From: Polaribacter sp. | GTDB lineage: Bacteria; Bacteroidota; Bacteroidia; Flavobacteriales; Flavobacteriaceae | Assembly: GCA_023254055.1 (NCBI GenBank) | Contig: JALQYN010000052.1 | Coordinates: forward strand, 38,831 to 102,830 | Direction of reading: 5' to 3' | DNA: 64,000 nucleotides | Shown: positions 10,030-18,477 of the stretch, in pieces | How the letters are laid out: every line of letters begins with the position of its first letter | Position numbering within the stretch: position 1 is the first letter of the stretch | The notes under the pieces: model-generated | Database searches by the model: none | What the model was told of the DNA's origin: nothing | The model's input: the letters and a program-made list of their open reading frames with translations, nothing else | Made by a program: the position numbers and the translations under genes

Positions 10030-10052
10030 TAATGTTTGATTTCTTAAGTGTG

Positions 10053-10060
10053 CAAATATA
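10053..10060 (-). promoter_or_regulatory. candidate lepA -7 box
   Basis: The minus strand reads TATATTTG, matching TAnnTTTG, about 24 bases before the lepA ATG. No good -33 TTG is present at the expected distance, so the call rests on the -7 element alone. Confidence 0.45.
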
Positions 10061-10086
10061 TACTATTTACTAATGGAAATATCTAA

Positions 10087-10187
10087 TCTTGCCATTCTGC
10101 AATAAACAAATTGGTGTCATCTTTTGAATATTTCACAATGCCAATCCTTTTAGTCTTGCCATTCTGCAATAAACAAATTAGTGTCAT
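10087..10187. repeat. 34-bp direct repeat: duplicated 3' end of the TolB-like gene
   Basis: Bases 10087-10120 and 10154-10187 are identical at 33 of 34 positions. The second copy encodes the last residues of the propeller protein (DTNLFIAEWQD). The first copy, just past that gene's stop codon, encodes the same eleven residues followed by its own TAG. The copies start 67 bp apart, which is one base more than a multiple of three, so the downstream copy is in another frame. Confidence 0.9.
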
Positions 10188-11256
10188 GTCCACCACCATT
10201 ATTTCTATTTGATGAAAAAATTAACTTTTTACCATCATTAGAAAAAACCGGAAAAGCATCAAATGTTTCTCCATGTGTTACTCTTTCTAAGTTTTTCCCA
10301 TCTAAATCAATCATATATAAGTTAAAAGGAAAGCCTCTTTCTGCTTCAAAATTTGAAGAAAATAATATCTTTTCCCCTGAAGGGTGAAAAAACGGACTCC
10401 AGTTTGCATTTCCTAAATCTGTTAATTGACGTAAATCAGAACCATCTGCATTACAGATGTACAATTCCATTTCTGTTGGTTGTACCAAGCCTTCTTTTAA
10501 CAAATCTTTGTATTCTTTAATTTCAGCTTCCGTTTTTGGTCTAGAAGAACGGAAAATCAATTTTGTTCCATCTGGCGAGAAAAAAGCACCTCCGTCATAG
10601 CCTAACTGATTTGTAATTTGCTTTACATCAGAACCATCAATATTCATCGTAAACAACTCTAAATCTCCAGTTCTCATCGAAGTAAATACAATTTTATCTC
10701 CTTTTGGAGAAACGGTTGCTTCGGCATCATAACCAGGTTCGTTTGTCAATTGCTTGGTAATATTACCTTTTAAGTCTGAAACAAAAATATCATAGCTTTC
10801 ATAAATTGGCCACACATATTTTCCTTCTCTACGCAATGGTGCTGGCGGACATTCTTTTCCTCCTAAATGTGTAGATCCATAAACATATTCTTTGTTTCCT
10901 GGCAAAAAATATGCACACGTTGTTCTTCCAAATCCAGTACTAATCATTGGTGGTTTTGTGTCTTCAAATGTTTCTCCAACATTCATTAAAAACATTTGAT
11001 CACATTCTACTCCCCATTCTTTATTGTTCGATTGAAAAATGATTTGTTTATCATCAAAACTCCAATAAGCTTCAGCATTATCTCCACCAAACGTAATTTG
11101 CTGCATGGTTTTAAAATGAACCTCTTCAGGATAAATTAAAGTGGTATCCCATTTTTTTGTCGCCCCAGATTTTGCATCCGATTTATCTTTTTTATCTGTT
11201 TTACACGAAACGATGAATAGTGTAAAAATCATCAAATAAATTCCTCTTAATTTCAT
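10150..11256 (-). CDS. TolB-like (PD40) beta-propeller lipoprotein
   Basis: A 368-residue exported lipoprotein: residues 1-18 form a type II signal peptide with the lipobox IVSC. The body contains repeated PD40/WD40-like blades, seen as SPKGDKIVFTSMR, SPDGTKLIFRSSR, HPSGEKILFSSN and SNDGKKLIFSSNR, each followed by a strand ending in an Ile/Leu-Thr pair. Such TolB-type propellers bind peptides or proteins in the periplasm; the partner is unknown. It diverges from the M28 peptidase gene. A 34-bp copy of its own 3' end lies just beyond the stop. Confidence 0.85.
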   Translation of the reverse strand: MKLRGIYLMIFTLFIVSCKTDKKDKSDAKSGATKKWDTTLIYPEEVHFKTMQQITFGGDNAEAYWSFDDKQIIFQSNNKEWGVECDQMFLMNVGETFEDTKPPMISTGFGRTTCAYFLPGNKEYVYGSTHLGGKECPPAPLRREGKYVWPIYESYDIFVSDLKGNITKQLTNEPGYDAEATVSPKGDKIVFTSMRTGDLELFTMNIDGSDVKQITNQLGYDGGAFFSPDGTKLIFRSSRPKTEAEIKEYKDLLKEGLVQPTEMELYICNADGSDLRQLTDLGNANWSPFFHPSGEKILFSSNFEAERGFPFNLYMIDLDGKNLERVTHGETFDAFPVFSNDGKKLIFSSNRNNGGGHDTNLFIAEWQD

Positions 11257-11293
11257 TATGTACTTTTTTAATTTTACAACTAAGATTTATTAG

Positions 11294-11312
11294 TTATTTT
11301 TGGCAAAAATAA
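11294..11312. promoter_or_regulatory. overlapping divergent promoters forming a palindrome
   Basis: TATTTTTG on the plus strand (11295-11302) and the same octamer on the minus strand (11311-11304) are separated by one G and make a 19-bp perfect palindrome. The plus box points at the M28 peptidase gene (ATG 11323) and the minus box at the propeller gene (ATG 11256). Two polymerases could not occupy both boxes at once. Confidence 0.6.
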
Positions 11313-11322
11313 TACATATACC

Positions 11323-12543
11323 ATGAAAAATTTAATAATTTTAATCTTTTTATCTCTCCTTGTTTCTTGTGCTAAAGAATACAAACCTGAAAACAAGATT
11401 AAAGAAGATGTTTCTTTCTTAGCGGATGACAAGTTAGAAGGAAGACAAACAGGAACTCCTGGAGGAGAAAAAGCTTCTGAGTACATAAAAAACAGATTTG
11501 AAAGCCTTGGTTTAACTCCAAAGGGAACCGATGGTTTTTATCAATCCTTTTCTTTCAAACCAAAAACACATCCACATGAAGAAGTAAAATTTACTGAAAA
11601 TTCTGACGGAACAATTACCGGAAGAAACGTTGTTGGATTTATAGATAACAAAGCAAAAAACACTGTAATTATCGGTGCGCATTTTGATCATTTAGGTTAT
11701 GGTGGCGATGGCTCTTTATATAGAGATTCTATCAAAGCAATTCATAACGGTGCAGACGACAACGCCAGTGGTGTAGCACTACTCTTAAATTTAGCAAGTA
11801 AATTAAAAAATACAAACACCAATAACAACTATGTATTTATTGCTTTTTCTGGTGAAGAAATGGGCTTGTTAGGTTCTAATTATTTTGTTAAAAATCCAAC
11901 ATTCAACATCAAGGAGGTGTCTTATATGATTAATATGGACATGGTTGGAAGACTAAAAGATAGTGCTTTGGCTGTTTACGGAACAGGAACTTCACCTATT
12001 TTTAAGCAAACATTAAAATCTCACAACAACGATTTTAAATTGATCATGAAAGAATCTGGAGTTGGCCCAAGTGACCATACAAGTTTTTACTTGGCAGACC
12101 TGCCAGTATTGCATTTCTTTACAGGGCAACATAGAGATTATCACAAGCCAAGTGATGATACAGAAACCTTAAATTATGAAGGAATGGAAAGCATTTCAAA
12201 CTATATTTTTAACATCATTTCTGATTTAAATGATAACGGAAAATTAGCCTTTAGAAAAACCAAAAACGAAAGTGAAGAAACGCCACGTTATAAAGTTAGC
12301 ATGGGAGTAATTCCTGATTATATGTTTGATGGAAAAGGAATGAAAATTGATGGTGTAAGCGAAGGAAAACCAGCGATAAAAGCAGGGGTTAAAAAAGGCG
12401 ATATTCTTGTACAATTTGATGGCGAAAAAATCACTGACATGATGGGCTATATGAAAGCACTTGCTAAAACTAAAAAAGGTGATAAAAAACCAATTGTCGT
12501 AAATAGAAGTGGTAAAGAAGTTACATTAACTATTGAGTTCTAA
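11323..12543 (+). CDS. M28-family zinc aminopeptidase lipoprotein with C-terminal PDZ domain
   Basis: Exported 406-residue lipoprotein (signal peptide and lipobox LVSC, residues 1-16). The metallopeptidase core shows the M28 ligands in order: His in GAHFDHLG, bridging Asp in NGADDNASG, the catalytic Glu pair in SGEEMGLLGS, Asp in NMDMVGR and His in HRDYHKPSDD. Residues from about 320 to the end form a PDZ domain (AGVKKGDILVQFDGEKI). It probably cleaves N-terminal residues from peptides in the periplasm or at the outer membrane. It is monocistronic, with a terminator 23 bases downstream. Confidence 0.92.
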   Translation: MKNLIILIFLSLLVSCAKEYKPENKIKEDVSFLADDKLEGRQTGTPGGEKASEYIKNRFESLGLTPKGTDGFYQSFSFKPKTHPHEEVKFTENSDGTITGRNVVGFIDNKAKNTVIIGAHFDHLGYGGDGSLYRDSIKAIHNGADDNASGVALLLNLASKLKNTNTNNNYVFIAFSGEEMGLLGSNYFVKNPTFNIKEVSYMINMDMVGRLKDSALAVYGTGTSPIFKQTLKSHNNDFKLIMKESGVGPSDHTSFYLADLPVLHFFTGQHRDYHKPSDDTETLNYEGMESISNYIFNIISDLNDNGKLAFRKTKNESEETPRYKVSMGVIPDYMFDGKGMKIDGVSEGKPAIKAGVKKGDILVQFDGEKITDMMGYMKALAKTKKGDKKPIVVNRSGKEVTLTIEF

Positions 12544-12565
12544 ACGCATTTCAAAACAATACACT

Positions 12566-12603
12566 AGACCTGTTAGATTCATTTCTAACAGGTCTTTTTT
12601 TTA
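12566..12603 (+). terminator. M28 peptidase terminator
   Basis: AGACCTGTTAG (12566-12576) pairs with CTAACAGGTCT (12585-12595) across an eight-base loop, and T residues follow directly. Confidence 0.9.
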
Positions 12604-12615
12604 AGATAAAATAAG

Positions 12616-12623
12616 TATTTTTG
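12616..12623 (+). promoter_or_regulatory. dus -7 box immediately before the start codon
   Basis: TATTTTTG matches TAnnTTTG and ends only four bases before the dus ATG at 12628. If it is used, transcription starts at or next to the A of the ATG and the mRNA is leaderless. Confidence 0.55.
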
Positions 12624-12627
12624 CGCC

Positions 12628-13629
12628 ATGGTTAAAATTGGAGACATAGAATTACCAGATTTTCCGTTGTTGTTAGCACCAATGGAAGATGTTAGTGATC
12701 CACCGTTTAGAGCTTTGTGTAAAGAAAACGGAGCCGATGTGGTGTATACCGAATTTATTTCTTCAGAAGGATTGATTCGTGACGCTGCAAAAAGTGTCAT
12801 GAAATTAGACATCTACGAAAAAGAGCGTCCAGTTGGAATTCAAATTTTTGGAGCCAATTTAGAATCGATGTTAAAAACGGTAGAGATTGTTGAAAAATCG
12901 AATCCAGATATTATTGATATCAATTTTGGCTGTCCTGTAAAAAAAGTAGTTTCTAAAGGCGCTGGTGCAGGAATTTTAAAAGACATCGACTTAATGGTTT
13001 CGTTAACCGAAGCCATGGTAAAACATACCAATTTACCAATTACTGTAAAAACACGTTTGGGTTGGGATGAAGATTCTATTAGAATTGTAGAAGTTGCAGA
13101 ACGCTTGCAAGATGTGGGTTGTAAAGCAATTTCTATTCATGGTAGAACAAGAGCACAAATGTATAAAGGAGATGCCAATTGGAAACCCATTGCAGAGGTA
13201 AAAAACAACCAACGCATGCACATTCCTGTTTTTGGAAATGGCGATGTTACAACTCCAGAAAGAGCTATGGAAATGCGAGATGTATATGGTTTAGATGGTG
13301 CTATGATTGGTAGAGCCTCTATTGGTTCTCCTTGGTTTTTTAACCAAGTAAAACACTTTTTTAAAACTGGTGAACACTTAGCTTCTCCAACAATTGCAGA
13401 ACGTGTAGAAATTGCACGCAGACATTTACAAATGGCCATTGACTGGAAAGGTGAAACCTTGGGAGTTTTAGAAACCAGAAGACATTATACAAATTACTTC
13501 AAAGGAATTCCGCATTTTAAAGAACACCGAATGAAAATGGTAACTTCTGATGATGCAAAAGATGTTTTTGCAGCTTTTGATGAAGTGTTTGAAAAATTTG
13601 GTGATGCTGTAATTCCTGATTTTAGTTAA
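12628..13629 (+). CDS. dus: tRNA-dihydrouridine synthase (DusB type)
   Basis: FMN-dependent reductase that converts uridines in the tRNA D-loop to dihydrouridine. The TIM-barrel signatures LLAPMEDVSDPPFR (near 15-28), NFGCPVKKVVSKGAGAGIL with the catalytic Cys, HGRTRAQMYKG and GNGDV are all present. The 333-residue length matches the DusB group. It starts at an ATG just after a -7 box. Its TAA abuts the stop of the convergent permease gene, and together they form TAATTA. Confidence 0.94.
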   Translation: MVKIGDIELPDFPLLLAPMEDVSDPPFRALCKENGADVVYTEFISSEGLIRDAAKSVMKLDIYEKERPVGIQIFGANLESMLKTVEIVEKSNPDIIDINFGCPVKKVVSKGAGAGILKDIDLMVSLTEAMVKHTNLPITVKTRLGWDEDSIRIVEVAERLQDVGCKAISIHGRTRAQMYKGDANWKPIAEVKNNQRMHIPVFGNGDVTTPERAMEMRDVYGLDGAMIGRASIGSPWFFNQVKHFFKTGEHLASPTIAERVEIARRHLQMAIDWKGETLGVLETRRHYTNYFKGIPHFKEHRMKMVTSDDAKDVFAAFDEVFEKFGDAVIPDFS

Positions 13630-14835
13630 TTACTTCTCTATAAAACTTGCAGAAATTCTGCTACTTGCAATTTTTGAAGCGATAAATCCTAAAATACTAA
13701 TTGTAATTGCAACAATAAATAGATTCATAAAACTAAATTCTACTGGGTAGGGGATGGATTGTGTGATCATAAAAAAGGCAAACTGCTTTTGTAATAAAAT
13801 TAAGATTGTACCCATAAGCAATCCGATAAACAATCCAAAAACAGTTAATAAAAATCCTTGCAACACAAAAATTCTTTTTATTTCTTTTATGGTAACTCCT
13901 AAATTAAAAAGTGTTTTTAAATTTTGCTTTTTATCTATAATCATCATAATAATGGCACCGATTACATTAAACAATGCAATGATAATAATGAGCGTAAATA
14001 TCAAATAAGAAATCAATCTTTCTGTATTTAAAACTTTATAAGTAATGGCATTAAATTGTGTTTTTGTAGCTACTTTAAAGTTGTTTCCTAATACTTTTTG
14101 AAAGTTTTTAGCAAAAGCTTCTGGGTTGACATTTTCTTGTAATCGCAACTCAATTGAAGACACTTGATTCTCTTCATAACTCAATAATTTTTGTGCCAAT
14201 GTTAAATTTACAAACACATATTTATTTGCAAATTCTTCCAAACCTGTATACACTCCTGAAATTTGAACATCGGCAGAATTAAACGCAGAAGATGCACTTA
14301 AAATCAATCCTGTACCTGCTTTAGGAACTTTAATTTGCAAAGGCTCACCAAAATTTAAAATACTTAAAGATAATTTGTCTGAAATTCCGAAACCAATAAC
14401 CGCCGTATTGATAAAATCAGGATCTATCCATTGACCAACATGTAAGGTAGAATCTATTCTTGTAATCGACATGTAATTATCACTAACCCCTTTTACATAC
14501 GCAATTTGATCTCTCTGTTTGTATTGTAAAAAAGCCCGTTCTTCAACTACAGGTGCAAATGCTTTAATTTCTGTAGTAGATTTTAAAAGCGATGTTATAG
14601 CATCAGAAATAAAAAACGATTTTCCTTTAACCGCTGTAATTTTTATATCAGGATCAGAATAATCCAACATATTATTAGTGAAAGATTTAAAACCAGAAAA
14701 TCCTGAAAGGATAATAAACAACGCCAATGAACCGACAATTACACCAAAAGACGCAATAATCGTAATAATGTTAATGGTATTGTTTCCGCTTTTAGCGAAC
14801 ACATATCTTTTAGCTATGTAAAAAGGAAAATTCAC
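13630..14835 (-). CDS. ABC transporter permease, LolC/LolE-FtsX type
   Basis: A 401-residue inner-membrane protein with the four-helix MacB/FtsX arrangement: one membrane segment near 22-45, a large periplasmic domain (about 50-260), and three segments near 268-295, 320-345 and 360-385. The N-terminal FYIAKRYVFAKSGN and the domain order resemble LolC/LolE, which extract lipoproteins from the inner membrane for delivery to the outer membrane. No ATPase gene is adjacent. The substrate is inferred by family only. Confidence 0.82.
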   Translation of the reverse strand: MNFPFYIAKRYVFAKSGNNTINIITIIASFGVIVGSLALFIILSGFSGFKSFTNNMLDYSDPDIKITAVKGKSFFISDAITSLLKSTTEIKAFAPVVEERAFLQYKQRDQIAYVKGVSDNYMSITRIDSTLHVGQWIDPDFINTAVIGFGISDKLSLSILNFGEPLQIKVPKAGTGLILSASSAFNSADVQISGVYTGLEEFANKYVFVNLTLAQKLLSYEENQVSSIELRLQENVNPEAFAKNFQKVLGNNFKVATKTQFNAITYKVLNTERLISYLIFTLIIIIALFNVIGAIIMMIIDKKQNLKTLFNLGVTIKEIKRIFVLQGFLLTVFGLFIGLLMGTILILLQKQFAFFMITQSIPYPVEFSFMNLFIVAITISILGFIASKIASSRISASFIEK

Positions 14836-14892
14836 AATTGTTGTATCAAGTCAATACAAACTAAGGGCAAAAAAAGTTGTGAAGCAAACAAA

Positions 14893-15288
14893 TTAACGTT
14901 TTTGACGTCTTGGCAATACTTCTGGATTTTTAATAGGATTTGCATCCTCACCCTTTAAAGATTTATCAATTTCTTCGATATAATCTAAAGAATCATCTCC
15001 AAAAAAAGATAATTCTGGCATTCTTCGCAGTTGATTTCTTGTGCGTTTTGCCATTTCATGTCGAATTAAAAAAGTATTCGACTGAATTCCTTTGACCAAT
15101 TCATCTCTTTTTTCTGATGGAAAAATACTCAAATACACTTTTGCAATACTCAAATCTGTAGTCACAGTAACTTTAGAAACCGAAATAATAGTTCCTTGCA
15201 TTCCTTCTTGTGCCGCTTTCTGAAGCACATCAACCAAGTCTTTTTGAATTACTCCAGCAATTTTTTTCTGTCTATTTGTTTGTTCCAT
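14893..15288 (-). CDS. rbfA: 30S ribosome-binding factor RbfA
   Basis: Small KH-fold protein (131 residues) that binds immature 30S subunits and helps process the 5' end of 16S rRNA. It shows RQKKIAGVIQKDLVDVLQ at the N-terminus, the central VTVTTDLSIAKVYLSIFP strand pair and the KRTRNQLRRMPELSFFGDDSLDY segment typical of RbfA. A -7 box (TAAATTTG on the minus strand, 15300-15293) ends four bases before its ATG, suggesting a leaderless message. The permease gene follows 57 bases downstream on the same strand. Confidence 0.93.
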   Translation of the reverse strand: MEQTNRQKKIAGVIQKDLVDVLQKAAQEGMQGTIISVSKVTVTTDLSIAKVYLSIFPSEKRDELVKGIQSNTFLIRHEMAKRTRNQLRRMPELSFFGDDSLDYIEEIDKSLKGEDANPIKNPEVLPRRQKR

Positions 15289-15292
15289 GCGG

Positions 15293-15300
15293 CAAATTTA
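15293..15300 (-). promoter_or_regulatory. rbfA -7 box immediately before the start codon
   Basis: The minus strand reads TAAATTTG, then four bases, then the rbfA ATG. This is the same box-to-ATG distance as for dus. No -33 TTG is visible. Confidence 0.5.
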
Positions 15301-15323
15301 CGCATAATTCTAAAAAGAATGTT

Positions 15324-15331
15324 TATTTTTG
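15324..15331 (+). promoter_or_regulatory. mce -7 box
   Basis: TATTTTTG at 15324-15331 matches the consensus and lies 11 bases before the ATG at 15343 and 20 before the alternative ATG at 15352. Confidence 0.5.
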
Positions 15332-15342
15332 ACGGATAGAAA

Positions 15343-15753
15343 ATGGATCTAATGGACAAAATTGAACATATTGGGATTGCCGTAAAAAGTATAGAAAAAT
15401 CTAACGCGTTATTTGCGGCTCTTTTTGGAAAAGCACATTATAAAGTTGAAGAAGTAGAAAGCGAAGGTGTAAAAACGTCTTTTTTTGATGTGGGACCTAA
15501 TAAAATTGAGTTGTTAGAAGCTACAAACCCTGAGAGTCCAATTGCAAAATTTATCGAGAAGAAAGGCGAAGGAATTCATCATATTGCCTTTGCTGTAAAA
15601 GACATAAAAGCAGAAATAGCTCGTTTGAAAGGTGAAGGTTTTATCGTTTTAAATTCAGAACCAAAATTAGGAGCAGACAATAAATTGGTTGCTTTTTTAC
15701 ATCCAAAATCCACCAACGGTGTTTTGATAGAATTGTGTGAAGAACGCTCTTAA
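15343..15753 (+). CDS. mce: methylmalonyl-CoA epimerase
   Basis: Glyoxalase-fold metalloenzyme that interconverts (2R)- and (2S)-methylmalonyl-CoA in the propionate pathway. Two beta-alpha-beta-beta-beta modules are visible: KIEHIGIAVKSIEKS (first metal-ligand His) and GEGIHHIAFAVKDIKAE (second), with the ligand Glu in GVLIELCEE at the end. The length of 136 residues is typical. The start could be the ATG at 15343 or, better matching relatives, the ATG three codons later at 15352. Confidence 0.9.
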   Translation: MDLMDKIEHIGIAVKSIEKSNALFAALFGKAHYKVEEVESEGVKTSFFDVGPNKIELLEATNPESPIAKFIEKKGEGIHHIAFAVKDIKAEIARLKGEGFIVLNSEPKLGADNKLVAFLHPKSTNGVLIELCEERS

Positions 15754-15835
15754 TTTTAACAAAAATACTGCAAAATATTGGCTTAATACTGCTCGTTAAT
15801 TTTTGTATCTTGCGAGCTAGAATTCAAGATTATCT

Positions 15836-16714
15836 ATGTCTACATCTTTTGACAAATATCAAAAACGAAGATTACGCTCTTCTTACTTTTCTGTAATTGT
15901 AAGTATTTCGTTGGTCTTGTTTATGGTTGGTGTATTAGGTTTGATATTATTAAAGTCTACAAGCGTTGCCAATCAAGTGAAAGAAAAAACAGCAATGACC
16001 TTGTTTTTAAAAGACAATGTGACTAAAAAAAATATCGAAGATTTAAGAGCTTCTCTATCAAAGGAAAAATTTACTAAAGAAATTGTATACATCTCAAAGG
16101 AAGAAGCTGCTAAATTTCATAGTAAAGATTTAGGAGAAGATTTTGTACAATTTCTAGGTACAAACCCATTAAAAAACGGTATTGATTTATATGTAAAAGC
16201 TGAATTTGTAACACCAGAAAAAATGGCTGAAATCGAAAAGCGATTTCAAAAAAACGCCTTTGTTTTAGAAGTTTCTTATGACAAACCACTGATTCAGTTT
16301 TTAACAAAAAACATTCAAAAAATAAGTTTTTGGTTGTTAGTTGTTAGTGCATTTTTTGCGCTGATCTCTATTTTATTAATTAACAGCGCTTTGCGCTTAT
16401 CAGTATATTCTAAACGATTTAATATTAAAACCATGCAAATGGTTGGTGCTACAAAAAGTTTTATCAGAAAACCTTTTCTTTTACAAGGAATAAAATTAGG
16501 AATAATTGGCTCTTTCATTTCATTAATTGGCTTAGGAGCTGTTATATATTACACAAATAAGTATTTACCAGCATTAGAATTGTTAAACGATTATGCATTG
16601 TTAAGCTACTTATTTGGCGGCGTTTTAGTGATTGCTTTTTTAATTACTTGGTTAAGTACTTATTTTGCAACACAACGTTTTTTAAATTTACAAACAGACG
16701 AATTATACTATTAA
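15836..16714 (+). CDS. ftsX: cell division protein FtsX-like permease
   Basis: A 292-residue inner-membrane protein with the FtsX layout: membrane segment near 20-45, periplasmic domain (about 50-160, including IVYISKEEAAKF), then three more segments. FtsX with the FtsE ATPase controls periplasmic peptidoglycan hydrolases during division. No ftsE is adjacent. It begins a tight run with a DUF3098 gene (1 base after its stop), uppP and truB, and the next gene shares its transcript by spacing. Confidence 0.9.
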   Translation: MSTSFDKYQKRRLRSSYFSVIVSISLVLFMVGVLGLILLKSTSVANQVKEKTAMTLFLKDNVTKKNIEDLRASLSKEKFTKEIVYISKEEAAKFHSKDLGEDFVQFLGTNPLKNGIDLYVKAEFVTPEKMAEIEKRFQKNAFVLEVSYDKPLIQFLTKNIQKISFWLLVVSAFFALISILLINSALRLSVYSKRFNIKTMQMVGATKSFIRKPFLLQGIKLGIIGSFISLIGLGAVIYYTNKYLPALELLNDYALLSYLFGGVLVIAFLITWLSTYFATQRFLNLQTDELYY

Positions 16715-16715
16715 T

Positions 16716-16961
16716 ATGAGTAAAAAAGAAAACAATACAAGACCAGAGTTTCTTTTTGGGAAAAGAAATTATATCATTATGCTAATAGGTGCTGTTTTTA
16801 TTGCCTTAGGATTTATCTTTATGGCTGGCGGTGGAAGCGACGATCCGAACGTTTTCAATCCAGAGATTTACAACTGGAGAAGAATTCGTTTAGCACCAAC
16901 CTTAGTCATTATTGGGCTAGGAATTGAGATTTATGCAATTTTAGCAAAACCTAAAAAGTAA
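16716..16961 (+). CDS. DUF3098 small membrane protein
   Basis: An 81-residue protein with two membrane segments (about 19-38 and 60-76) and a short loop with [24 protein letters not shown] between them, matching the DUF3098 family as I know it from Bacteroidota. Function is unknown. Its place one base after ftsX and two bases before uppP suggests a link to envelope growth. Confidence 0.8.
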   Translation: MSKKENNTRPEFLFGKRNYIIMLIGAVFIALGFIFMAGGGSDDPNVFNPEIYNWRRIRLAPTLVIIGLGIEIYAILAKPKK

Positions 16962-16963
16962 GC

Positions 16964-17773
16964 ATGAATTTACTTGACGCTATTATTCTAGCAATTATTG
17001 AAGGGCTTACAGAATACTTACCTGTTTCATCAACAGGGCACATGATTATTGCTTCTTCTTTTATGAAAATAGCAACCGATGATTTTACCAAATTATTCAC
17101 CATCGTTATTCAATTAGGGGCAATTTTATCTGTTGTTGTTCTATATTGGAAACGCTTTTTTCAAAGTTTCGATTTTTATCTCAAACTACTCGTAGCCTTT
17201 ATTCCGGCAGTTATCTTAGGATTGTTATTAAATGATGTCATAGACGAATTATTAGAAAGTCCTGTTACCGTTGCGGTTTCTTTAATTATTGGTGGATTTA
17301 TTTTATTAAAAGTTGATGAGTGGTTTAAAGCAAACGAAGAATTTGATTCTAAAAACCCAACTGCACATACAGAAATAAGTTATGCAACTGCATTAAAGAT
17401 CGGATTTTTTCAATGTTTGGCTATGATTCCAGGGACCTCTAGGAGTGGTGCAACAATTGTGGGTGGAATGACCCAAAAAATCAATAGAAAAACTGCTGCA
17501 GAATTCTCTTTTTTCTTAGCTGTACCAACCATGTTTGGCGCAACACTTAAAAAAGGATACGATTATTACAAAGCTGGTTTCGAGCTAAATTCAGATCAAG
17601 TTAATTATTTAATTGTTGGGAATATTATTGCCTTTATTGTAGCCCTAATTGCTATTAAATCATTTATTGATTATTTAACAAAACACGGATTTAAAATTTT
17701 TGGTTATTACAGAATTGTTTTAGGGATTAGCCTTTTAATAATTCATTTTTTTATCTACAGATTAACCATTTAA
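16964..17773 (+). CDS. uppP: undecaprenyl-diphosphatase (BacA/UppP)
   Basis: Polytopic membrane enzyme that dephosphorylates undecaprenyl diphosphate to recycle the lipid carrier for peptidoglycan and glycan export. The signature motifs are intact: [14 protein letters not shown] near residues 13-26 and [10 protein letters not shown] near 155-165, which hold the catalytic Glu, Ser and Arg. The 269-residue length is standard. It lies between DUF3098 and truB in one operon. Confidence 0.96.
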   Translation: MNLLDAIILAIIEGLTEYLPVSSTGHMIIASSFMKIATDDFTKLFTIVIQLGAILSVVVLYWKRFFQSFDFYLKLLVAFIPAVILGLLLNDVIDELLESPVTVAVSLIIGGFILLKVDEWFKANEEFDSKNPTAHTEISYATALKIGFFQCLAMIPGTSRSGATIVGGMTQKINRKTAAEFSFFLAVPTMFGATLKKGYDYYKAGFELNSDQVNYLIVGNIIAFIVALIAIKSFIDYLTKHGFKIFGYYRIVLGISLLIIHFFIYRLTI

Positions 17774-17780
17774 AAATCAC

Positions 17781-18476
17781 ATGTTAACGGCTGACGATTA
17801 CAAAAACGGACAAATCTTATTGATTGACAAGCCACTTAAATGGACTTCTTTTCAAGCTGTAAATAAAATCCGCTGGCACATCAGACAACGTTTCAATATC
17901 AAAAAAATTAAAGTGGGTCATGCTGGAACTTTAGATCCGTTGGCAACTGGATTACTAATTATTTGTACGGGTAAACAAACCAAAAACATCAACGAATACC
18001 AAGGTCAGGTTAAAGAATACACCGGAACAATTACCATTGGCGCAACAACGCCGAGTTACGATTTGGAAACCGAAATAAACGAAACTTTTCCTATAGCACA
18101 TATAACAGATGATTTAATTCATAGCACAACCAAACAATTTATGGGTGCAATTCAACAACAACCTCCTATTTTTTCTGCAATCAAAAAAGACGGAAAACGC
18201 TTGTATGAATTGGCTAGAAAAGGAGAAACTACCGAAATTCCGACTAGAGAAATTACTATAACTGAGTTTGAAATTACCAACATTGAGTTACCAAAAATAG
18301 ATTTTAGAGTTGTGTGTAGTAAAGGAACGTACATTCGTTCATTGGCTTTTGATTTCGGAAAAGCATTACATTCTGGCGCACATCTATCTACATTGCGACG
18401 TACAAAAATTGGTGAGTTTTCTGTAGAAAAAGCAGTTTCTATTGATGCTTTTATTGAAAATTTAGAAATGGATTAG
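17781..18476 (+). CDS. truB: tRNA pseudouridine(55) synthase
   Basis: Makes pseudouridine-55 in the T-loop of most tRNAs. The catalytic Asp is in GHAGTLDPLATG (Asp52), and the KGTYIRSLAFDFG motif follows near 180-192. With 231 residues it lacks the C-terminal PUA domain of the E. coli enzyme, as is common in Bacteroidota. It is the last gene of the ftsX operon. Its TAG stop is one base from the stop of the convergent gene. Confidence 0.95.
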   Translation: MLTADDYKNGQILLIDKPLKWTSFQAVNKIRWHIRQRFNIKKIKVGHAGTLDPLATGLLIICTGKQTKNINEYQGQVKEYTGTITIGATTPSYDLETEINETFPIAHITDDLIHSTTKQFMGAIQQQPPIFSAIKKDGKRLYELARKGETTEIPTREITITEFEITNIELPKIDFRVVCSKGTYIRSLAFDFGKALHSGAHLSTLRRTKIGEFSVEKAVSIDAFIENLEMD

Positions 18477-18477
18477 T

